From an uncultured Bacillota bacterium (GTDB lineage Bacteria > Bacillota > Dehalobacteriia > UBA4068 > UBA4997), in NCBI GenBank assembly GCA_948907985.1, contig CAQWMM010000057.1, forward strand, positions 1 to 10,999: a stretch of 10,999 nt of DNA, written 5' to 3'. Of this stretch, positions 5,649 to 10,999 are shown piece by piece. Both the position numbers and the translations under genes were made by a program. The first letter of the stretch is position 1, and every line of letters begins with the position of its first letter. The notes under the pieces are model-generated. The model did no database searches, was not told where the DNA came from, and saw nothing but the letters and a program-made list of their open reading frames with translations.

Positions 5649-7027
5649 AACCTGCGGAGCGCTTTTTTCGTAAGTATTTTTTAGCTATGGTGGGCATTAT
5701 CTTGCTGTTTCTTTCGCTCAATGCCGGCCTGTTGTGTTCGGTGCTGCTTTGGGCCTGGGATTCCTCTAACGAGTCGGAAATCTCAATCTATGCGGTGCGG
5801 GACGGCGTTGCGGTGGATTCGGCAGGCAATCTGACCACTGCGGACGGGTTGGAAGAACAGCTAAGGGAAAATCAATCCTGGGCCATGCTGCTGGACGAAG
5901 CCGGAGATGTGATTTGGGAGGAACGCCTGCCGGAAGAACTGCCGCGGCATTACACGCCGACTGACGTGGCGAAATTCAGCCGCTGGTATTTAAAAGATTA
6001 TCCGGTTTTTGTATTGGAGCACCCCGCCGGGCTGTTGGTGGTTGGCGCGGCCAAAAACAGTTTTGTTAAGTACTATTTAACTTACAAGGAACCTTATATA
6101 AGGATTATTTTAGCCGGCTTTACGGTTATGGTCGCGGTCAATCTGATTGCGGTCGTGCTGCTTATCTGGTGGAATATGCGGCGGGTGGAAAAGGCAGTTG
6201 CCCCCATTTTGCGGGGCATTGCAACGGTTTCCGCCGGGCAGCCGGTTAATCTGCCGGAGAGGGGCGAGCTGGCGGAGATTAATCGGCAGCTTAACCAGGC
6301 CGGAGCCTTTATCGTCAAAAAAGACGGCGCACGGGCGGACTGGATCAGCGGCGTTTCCCATGATGTGCGCACGCCGCTTTCCGTGATTTTGGGCTTTGCC
6401 GGGCAGCTGGAGGACGACCAGAGCCTGCCGGCCTACGCAAGGGAACAGGCTGGCCGTATCCGCAAACAGAGCGAGAAGCTGCGAAGCTTGGTTGCCGATT
6501 TGAACCTCGCCTCCCGGCTAGAATATGCCATGCAGCCCCTGCGGCTGGGGCCGGTCTATCTGGTGGAACTGGCGCGGCAGGTTGTTTGCGAGTTTCTGGA
6601 CGGCGGCCTGGAGGAGCAATATGAAATTGAGTTCTGCGCCGATCAGAAAAGCGAGTTCGTATCAATTCCCGGCGATGAAACGCTGCTGAAACGTGCGCTG
6701 GGCAATTTAATCCAGAACAGTATTGTCCACAATCCGCAGGGCTGCCGGATTGCCGTTTCGGTTCTGTGTGGGGAAAATTGCGTCCGGGTTGAGGTTGCGG
6801 ATGACGGCGTGGGCGTGGCGGCTGAAAAGCTGAAGCAGCTGGCTGTGGGCGGCCGCCGGTTGGAAAGCACGGACGAGCGGCTGAACCTGCGGCATGGCTT
6901 GGGCGTTTTGCTGGTTCGGCAAATCATAGCGGCACACAATGGAACCGTCGCTATGGCAAGCGAACCGCAGAAAGGGTTTAAAACGACGCTGACATTTCCC
7001 TGCCCAGTGGAGTTAAGGAGGAATTGA
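5645..7027 (+). CDS. Membrane sensor histidine kinase HK1
   Basis: This 460-aa kinase probably senses an extracellular signal and phosphorylates RR1. It has a membrane helix at about 11-37, an extracytoplasmic sensor of about 115 residues (38-151), a second helix at about 152-177, a short HAMP-like linker and a dimerisation domain with SHDVRTPL carrying His239. The ATPase domain has an N-box (GNLIQNSIVHN, Asn354/Asn358), G1 box ADDGVGV (386-391) and G2 box HGLGVLLV (417-424). I see no FxxF-type F box between G1 and G2. The sensor region matches no domain I recognise. The ATG overlaps the RR1 stop codon (ATGA), so translation is coupled. Next to a LanFEG-like operon it most likely responds to an antimicrobial peptide, which is inferred from context. 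Confidence 0.92.
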   Translation: MKPAERFFRKYFLAMVGIILLFLSLNAGLLCSVLLWAWDSSNESEISIYAVRDGVAVDSAGNLTTADGLEEQLRENQSWAMLLDEAGDVIWEERLPEELPRHYTPTDVAKFSRWYLKDYPVFVLEHPAGLLVVGAAKNSFVKYYLTYKEPYIRIILAGFTVMVAVNLIAVVLLIWWNMRRVEKAVAPILRGIATVSAGQPVNLPERGELAEINRQLNQAGAFIVKKDGARADWISGVSHDVRTPLSVILGFAGQLEDDQSLPAYAREQAGRIRKQSEKLRSLVADLNLASRLEYAMQPLRLGPVYLVELARQVVCEFLDGGLEEQYEIEFCADQKSEFVSIPGDETLLKRALGNLIQNSIVHNPQGCRIAVSVLCGENCVRVEVADDGVGVAAEKLKQLAVGGRRLESTDERLNLRHGLGVLLVRQIIAAHNGTVAMASEPQKGFKTTLTFPCPVELRRN

Positions 7028-7029
7028 GT

Positions 7030-7725
7030 GTGAATAAAATACTACTTTTGGAAGATGATTTAAGCCTAATCAACGGGCTTTCCTTTGCTTTGCAAAAGGC
7101 CGGTTACGATTTGCAGATTGCCCGTACTTTGCAGGAAGCGAACCGTCTTTGGCAACAGGCTGAGTATAATTTGCTTATTTTGGATGTGTCGCTGCCGGAC
7201 GGCTCCGGTTTTACCTTTTGTGAGAAAGTCCGCCAAACTTCCCAAGTGCCGATCGTGTTTTTAACAGCCTCCGATGAGGAAACCAGCGTTATCATGGGCC
7301 TGGATATGGGCGGCGACGATTACATCACCAAACCTTTCAAACTGGCGGTTTCGCTTGCCCGGATTAACGCTCTGCTGCGCCGTAGCCAGCAGTTTCAACA
7401 AACGCCGGCCGAGCTTATTTCCAACGGTATTACGCTTCAGTTGTTGGAGGGCTGCGTTTACAAAAATGGCCGGCCAATAGAATTAACTGCAGGCGAGTTC
7501 AAACTGCTGCGCCTGTTTATGGAAAACCCGGATATAATATTATCGGCGGAACAAATTATGAGCCGGCTGTGGGATTGCGACGAGCATTTTGTGGACGGCA
7601 ACACCCTGGCGGTTTACATTCGCCGCTTGCGGGCCAAGATTGAGGATAACCCCAACAAGCCGGAGCGTATCGCCACCGTGCGCCGAATGGGCTATAAATG
7701 GAACGGTAAGGGGGTTGAAAAATGA
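7030..7725 (+). CDS. OmpR-family response regulator RR2
   Basis: This 231-aa regulator has a complete receiver domain: Glu8-Asp9-Asp10, phosphoacceptor Asp52 in ILDVSLPDGSG, Thr79 in FLTAS and Lys101 in TKPF. The GLDMGGDDYITKPF stretch is typical of BceR/VncR-like regulators. The winged-helix part includes LTAGEFKLLRLF, VYIRRLRAKIED and TVRRMGYKW. I chose GTG 7030, eight bases after AAGGAGG (7015-7021), over a TTG at 7024 that would sit only two bases from the ribosome site and overlap the HK1 stop. It follows HK1 by two bases with no room for a promoter and overlaps HK2 by four bases. RR1 and RR2 differ clearly in sequence, so this is not a recent duplication. Its likely target is the ABC transporter downstream, where a BceR-type operator match is found. 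Confidence 0.94.
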   Translation: MNKILLLEDDLSLINGLSFALQKAGYDLQIARTLQEANRLWQQAEYNLLILDVSLPDGSGFTFCEKVRQTSQVPIVFLTASDEETSVIMGLDMGGDDYITKPFKLAVSLARINALLRRSQQFQQTPAELISNGITLQLLEGCVYKNGRPIELTAGEFKLLRLFMENPDIILSAEQIMSRLWDCDEHFVDGNTLAVYIRRLRAKIEDNPNKPERIATVRRMGYKWNGKGVEK

Positions 7726-8744
7726 AGCCTTTAGCTGAACGCAGTCTGTTCCTGCTGAAAATAGCGTTATGCGGCTTGATTTTTCCTGTTCTGGCGGTCA
7801 TATTAAGCTGCTTGGCGCCGGAAAAAGCCCTGCTTTGGCTGGTTTTATCCTCTGTTGGTGCGCTTGCCGGCATTTTGCTGCTTTGCCAGCGTTATTTGCA
7901 GCAGCGCGACCAGTTGTTAGAGGCCGCGGCTGCACAGATTGCCGACTATCTGTTGGCCAACCGCCAAGGGGGTATTGCCTGCAACGAGGACGGCGCAATT
8001 TATCATCTGTTTCATGAGGTAAATTCTCTGGTTACGATTGCCAATGCGCACGCCGATAATGAGCGGCGGGTTAAGGAGTTTTTGCGGAACATCATTTCCG
8101 ATATTTCCCATCAGCTTAAAACGCCGATTGCCGCCCTGAGTATTTACAACGGTATTATCCAGCAGGAGGCGGCGGATCCGGAAACGGTGCAAAAGTTTGC
8201 CAGCCTTTCCGAGCAGGAACTGGACCGAATTGAGCTGCTGATCCAAAACCTCCTGAAAATGGCCCGTCTGGAGGCCGGGGCCATCACGCTGGAACTGAAA
8301 CCGGAAAACGTCGCGGAACTGCTGGCGCAGGTGCGGCGGCAATATTTGTTTCGTAGCGAGCAGGAACAAAAGCAGATTGAACTGCTGGGCAATGAACAAA
8401 CCACCTTAATTTGCGACCGGGTTTGGCTGACCGAGGCCGTCGGCAATTTGCTAAAAAACGCTTTGGAGCACACCCAGGCCGGTGATAAAATTTTAATCCG
8501 CTGGCAGCAATCGCCCTGCCTGACGCAAATTACGCTGGAGGATAACGGCAGCGGTATTCACCCGGAGGATTTATATCACATCTTTAAGCGTTTTTACCGC
8601 AGCCGTTTTTCCAAGAATACGCAGGGAGTGGGCTTGGGGCTTTCTCTGGCCAAATCAATCATTGAAGCCCACCGCGGCAGCCTGGAGGTGCGCAGTCAGC
8701 TGGGGCGGGGAACCGCCTTTACCATCAGCCTGCCGAAAAAATGA
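7722..8744 (+). CDS. Intramembrane-sensing type histidine kinase HK2
   Basis: This 340-aa kinase has two membrane helices near the N-terminus (about 9-32 and 36-56) joined by only a few residues (PEKA). There is therefore no extracellular sensor domain, as in BceS-type intramembrane-sensing kinases that read the state of a partner transporter or the membrane. A cytoplasmic linker leads to the dimerisation domain with SDISHQLKTP (His130). The catalytic domain has an N-box (GNLLKNALEH, Asn242/Asn246), G1 EDNGSGI (273-279), F box IFKRFYRS (287-294) and G2 GVGLGLSLAK (302-311). The ATG overlaps the RR2 stop codon and follows an AAGGGGG site. The stop codon (8742-8744) lies inside a candidate operator for the next operon. 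Its signal is probably an antimicrobial peptide, inferred from topology and neighbours. Confidence 0.93.
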   Translation: MKPLAERSLFLLKIALCGLIFPVLAVILSCLAPEKALLWLVLSSVGALAGILLLCQRYLQQRDQLLEAAAAQIADYLLANRQGGIACNEDGAIYHLFHEVNSLVTIANAHADNERRVKEFLRNIISDISHQLKTPIAALSIYNGIIQQEAADPETVQKFASLSEQELDRIELLIQNLLKMARLEAGAITLELKPENVAELLAQVRRQYLFRSEQEQKQIELLGNEQTTLICDRVWLTEAVGNLLKNALEHTQAGDKILIRWQQSPCLTQITLEDNGSGIHPEDLYHIFKRFYRSRFSKNTQGVGLGLSLAKSIIEAHRGSLEVRSQLGRGTAFTISLPKK

Positions 8745-8755
8745 CAAAATTGTAA
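8742..8755 (+). promoter_or_regulatory. Candidate BceR-type operator upstream of the ABC transporter genes
   Basis: TGACA-AAAT-TGTAA matches at every defined position the inverted repeat TNACA-N4-TGTAA known for BceR-like regulators in Bacillus. The first three bases are the HK2 stop codon. The site lies upstream of a plausible -10 box and of a transporter gene next to its own regulator pair, which is where such a site is expected. RR2 binding is inferred. Confidence 0.55.
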
Positions 8756-8766
8756 GCTGCAATTCA

Positions 8767-8797
8767 TTTGCCTGTCAGCTTTGCGTGCTAATATATT
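8767..8797 (+). promoter_or_regulatory. Probable promoter of the FtsX-type ABC transporter operon
   Basis: A -10 candidate, TAATAT (8789-8794), or the overlapping TATATT (8792-8797), lies about 35-40 bp upstream of the ATPase start. The -35 region is poor: TTTGCC at 8767-8772, 16 bp from the first candidate. A weak -35 box fits a promoter needing an activator. An 88-bp gap separates HK2 from the ATPase gene, and no intrinsic terminator is visible, so read-through from the two-component operon may also occur. Confidence 0.45.
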
Positions 8798-8832
8798 CCT
8801 ACAGTCTATTAACAGAAAGGAGTTTTTAATTT

Positions 8833-9516
8833 ATGGACTTGTTAAGAGTAGAACGCATTTGCAAAACCTATGGCAGCGGCGAGGCGGCCGTATACGCCTT
8901 AAAGGACGTCAGCTTTTCCGTTCCCAAGGGGGAGTTTGCGGTCATCGTGGGGGAATCCGGTTCCGGCAAAAGCACGCTGCTCAATATGATTGGCGCGCTG
9001 GATACGCCCACCTCCGGCCGGGTGTTTATCAATGAGCAAAACATCTTTGCCATGACGGAAAAAGCGCTCACCATCTTCCGCCGGCGCAATATTGGTTTTA
9101 TCTTCCAGGCTTTTAATTTAATCCCGGAGTTGACGGTGGAGCAAAATATGATTTTCCCCCTGTTGTTAGACCACCAACGGCCCAACAAGCGTTATCTGGA
9201 GGAACTGCTGGCCGTTTTGGGGCTGGAAAAGCGGCGGAACCACCTGCCCAGCCAGCTTTCCGGCGGCCAGCAGCAGCGCGTGGCCATTGGCCGGGCTTTG
9301 ATGACACGCCCCTCGCTGGTGCTGGCGGACGAGCCTACCGGCAATTTGGATTCGCAAAACAGCAGCGAGGTTTTAGCCTTGCTGAAAAACACCGCCCGGC
9401 AATATGAACAAACGGTTATTATGATTACCCACAATCCGGCCATTGCCCACACGGCCGACCGGGTTTTTCAGGTGTCCGACGGCGTGCTGACTAATCTTGG
9501 GGGGTGCCGGGAATGA
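8833..9516 (+). CDS. ABC transporter ATP-binding protein, MacB/LolD/BceA type
   Basis: This 227-aa ATPase works with the FtsX-type permease encoded next. Walker A is GESGSGKST (40-48), the Q-loop Gln92 lies in FIFQAFNL, the signature is LSGGQQQRVAIGRAL (142-156), Walker B is LVLADEPTGNLD (162-173) with Glu167, and the switch His is 200 in MITH. The length and the DEPTGNLDS sequence are standard for the MacB/LolD/BceA group, in which ATP hydrolysis drives mechanical movement of periplasmic or extracellular domains and not classical channel transport. It starts at ATG 8833, with AAAGGAG at 8816-8822 about ten bases upstream. Its stop overlaps the permease ATG (ATGA). In Firmicutes such pairs beside two-component genes usually confer resistance to or sensing of peptide antibiotics. 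The substrate is not deducible from the sequence. Confidence 0.95.
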   Translation: MDLLRVERICKTYGSGEAAVYALKDVSFSVPKGEFAVIVGESGSGKSTLLNMIGALDTPTSGRVFINEQNIFAMTEKALTIFRRRNIGFIFQAFNLIPELTVEQNMIFPLLLDHQRPNKRYLEELLAVLGLEKRRNHLPSQLSGGQQQRVAIGRALMTRPSLVLADEPTGNLDSQNSSEVLALLKNTARQYEQTVIMITHNPAIAHTADRVFQVSDGVLTNLGGCRE

Positions 9517-10999
9517 AAAGTTATCTTAGTTTAATTCCCATTGCCGCCAGGGTGCGGCGGCGGCAGAACCGTATGACGCTGTTGTGCATTATCTTTGCCG
9601 TTTTTCTGGTTACGGGCATTTTCAGCCTGGCGGACACCTTTATTCAGGCGGAAACGGCCAACGCCAAAGAGCACGGCGGCAACTGGCACATCAATCTGGA
9701 AAATATATCGCAGGCGGAAGCGAGCAGGATCGCCCAGCGTCCCGACGTGGCGGCCGCCTCCTGGTTCGATATGGTAAACATTGCTAAAGACCGGCCTTAT
9801 ACGCTTGACGGCCTGCCGGCAGTGTTAAGCGGCGTGGAAGACCCCTTTAGAGAGGATATTATGACCTATTTTCCCCCGGAGGCCAGCCTGCAAGCGGGCG
9901 AGGTTATTCTTACCCCCAACGCCAAGGCCTTGCTGAATGTGGCGGTGGGCGATTATGTAACGCTGGAAACCCCTGCCGGCAGCCAAAGCCTGCTGGTAAC
10001 CGGATTTCGCAGCGGCAGCAGCCGCTACGCCACCGACAGCGGCGTTGGCGAAACCACCGCCCTGCTGGTAAAAGGCGAACAGGTAGGAGCCTTTCTGGAT
10101 ATTGCAACCTTTCGGCAAATTTTGGCCGCCAATCAGGATTCCGGCAGCCCGGCCTTTTACATGCAGTTCAACGGCCGGGCCAACGTAAAAAAGGCTCTGG
10201 CCGAAATTAAGGAGCAGTTTCCGGCGGCCCAAATTAATGAAAACCTGATTTTGCTGGCCGCAATAGGCGCCAGTGAAAACCAAATGGCCAAAAACATGTA
10301 CCCCTTGTTGATTGGCATTTGCCTGTTGGTTTTGCTGGCCGGGGCCTTGATGATTTCCGGCAGCCTTAACAGCTCCATTGCCCAGCGGATTCAATTTTTT
10401 GGGATGATGCGCTGTATTGGCATGAGCAAAAAGCAGGTTGTGCATTTTGTGGAGCTGGAGGCGCTGAACTGGTGCAAAATAGCAATTCCGCTGGGGGTCG
10501 CCCTTGGTACGGTTGCCACCTGGTTTTTAATTTTTTTTATGCAGCGTTTTGTGGGCGGCGAGTTCTCCAGCCTGGCGGTTATTCGTTTAAGCCCGCTGGG
10601 GGTGGGCTGCGGCGCGGTGGTTGGAATACTTACGGTGTTGCTGGCGGCTTTGGCGCCGGCCCGCAAGGCCGCCAAGGTTTCGCCGATGGCGGTGGTTTCC
10701 GGAAACGCCGGGGCTGCCGGGCAAAGCCGGCAACATGCTAACACCAGGCTGTTGAAAATTGAAACCGCCCTGGGCGTTTCCCACGCCGTCGCCTCCAAAA
10801 AAAATTTGTTTTTGCTGGCCGGTTCATTTGCCCTGAGCATTATTCTGTTCCTCTGCTTTTCGGTTTTTGCGGAACTGATGGGTATTATGCTGCCAACCAA
10901 GTCTTACAGTGCGGATATTGATATTAATCTGATGGAAAACGGCGAACTGATTGCGCCCTCTTTAGTGCAGGAGCTGACGGAAATGCCCGGCGTTAAAAG
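9513..10999 (+). CDS. FtsX/MacB-type ABC permease, partial (runs off the window)
   Basis: The frame is open from ATG 9513 to the window edge, giving 495 residues with no stop. A basic start is followed by membrane helix 1 (about 21-42), an extracellular MacB-type domain of about 220 residues (43-262), and helices 2 (263-284), 3 (322-345) and 4 (362-384). Helix 2 is followed by the FtsX-family motif FFGMMRCIGMSKKQV (295-309), and helix 4 ends in APARKAAKVSPMAVV. A linker leads into a fifth helix (about 430-456) and the start of what looks like a second extracellular domain. This is the internally duplicated 4+4 architecture (usually about 750-850 residues), not the ten-helix BceB layout. It overlaps the ATPase stop codon by four bases. 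It probably moves or detaches an antimicrobial peptide, which is inferred from context. Confidence 0.92.
   Translation, partial: MKSYLSLIPIAARVRRRQNRMTLLCIIFAVFLVTGIFSLADTFIQAETANAKEHGGNWHINLENISQAEASRIAQRPDVAAASWFDMVNIAKDRPYTLDGLPAVLSGVEDPFREDIMTYFPPEASLQAGEVILTPNAKALLNVAVGDYVTLETPAGSQSLLVTGFRSGSSRYATDSGVGETTALLVKGEQVGAFLDIATFRQILAANQDSGSPAFYMQFNGRANVKKALAEIKEQFPAAQINENLILLAAIGASENQMAKNMYPLLIGICLLVLLAGALMISGSLNSSIAQRIQFFGMMRCIGMSKKQVVHFVELEALNWCKIAIPLGVALGTVATWFLIFFMQRFVGGEFSSLAVIRLSPLGVGCGAVVGILTVLLAALAPARKAAKVSPMAVVSGNAGAAGQSRQHANTRLLKIETALGVSHAVASKKNLFLLAGSFALSIILFLCFSVFAELMGIMLPTKSYSADIDINLMENGELIAPSLVQELTEMPGVK

Noticed and set aside
9825..10445. 206-codon minus-strand ORF
   Set aside because: It lies wholly inside the FtsX-type permease, which has clear domain motifs. 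The antisense frame is low-complexity and Gly/Gln/Ala-rich, and has no ribosome site or recognisable domain.
8833..10999. Assignment of the ATPase and permease as BceAB
   Set aside because: The ATPase fits, but the permease has a large domain directly after helix 1 and an apparent second repeat, unlike the ten-helix BceB. Only the generic FtsX/MacB-type call is safe.

Overview
The window looks like a piece of a Bacillota chromosome (a Clostridia- or Negativicutes-like anaerobe is my guess). The reasons are strong AGGAGG-type ribosome binding sites, GTG starts, a LanFEG-type peptide-immunity transporter, OmpR-family two-component systems in tight operons, and a Tn4451/TnpX-like large serine recombinase. 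The species cannot be told from what is visible. Genes from about 1.68 kb onward are GC-rich by eye, while 1-116 and 1383-1680 are AT-rich, so the left end looks like accessory or remnant DNA.

Left part (1-1382, minus strand): a decayed mobile-element module. A 49-codon TnpW-like ORF (1233-1382) precedes a large serine recombinase pseudogene (117-1081). The pseudogene is broken by a one-base deletion in an A run and by a Trp-to-stop change, and it lacks its C-terminal part, ending against AT-rich sequence. An intrinsic terminator (1530-1574, minus strand) separates this remnant from the next operon.

Middle part (1681-4581, minus strand): a four-gene operon reading ATPase, permease, permease, YxeA-like protein. 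It resembles LanFEG/CprABC self-protection and resistance transporters for lantibiotics and other cationic peptides. No precursor peptide or modification enzyme is present, so resistance is more likely than producer immunity. Its promoter (TATACT at 4607-4612) has no good -35 box. Instead, four TTGAG words sit upstream with an exact 11-bp period (4622-4661), which is the layout expected of an OmpR-family activator site.

Divergent intergenic region (4582-4952): besides that operator, it holds a 113-bp tandem repeat. Each copy contains a 9-bp inverted repeat and a perfect extended -10 box (TGGTATAAT). The last copy lies directly upstream of the first response regulator and probably drives it.

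Right part (4953-10999, plus strand): two complete two-component systems back to back (RR1-HK1-RR2-HK2) with start/stop overlaps and no internal promoter. They are followed by an ABC ATPase and an FtsX/MacB-type permease that runs off the window. HK2 has two membrane helices and almost no extracellular loop, as in intramembrane-sensing kinases. A perfect match to the BceR-type operator TNACA-N4-TGTAA overlaps the HK2 stop codon, upstream of the ATPase gene. My reading is that RR1/HK1 controls the LanFEG-like operon, RR2/HK2 controls the FtsX-type transporter, and both sensors are made from one transcript. This is a two-layer antimicrobial-peptide detection and resistance island.
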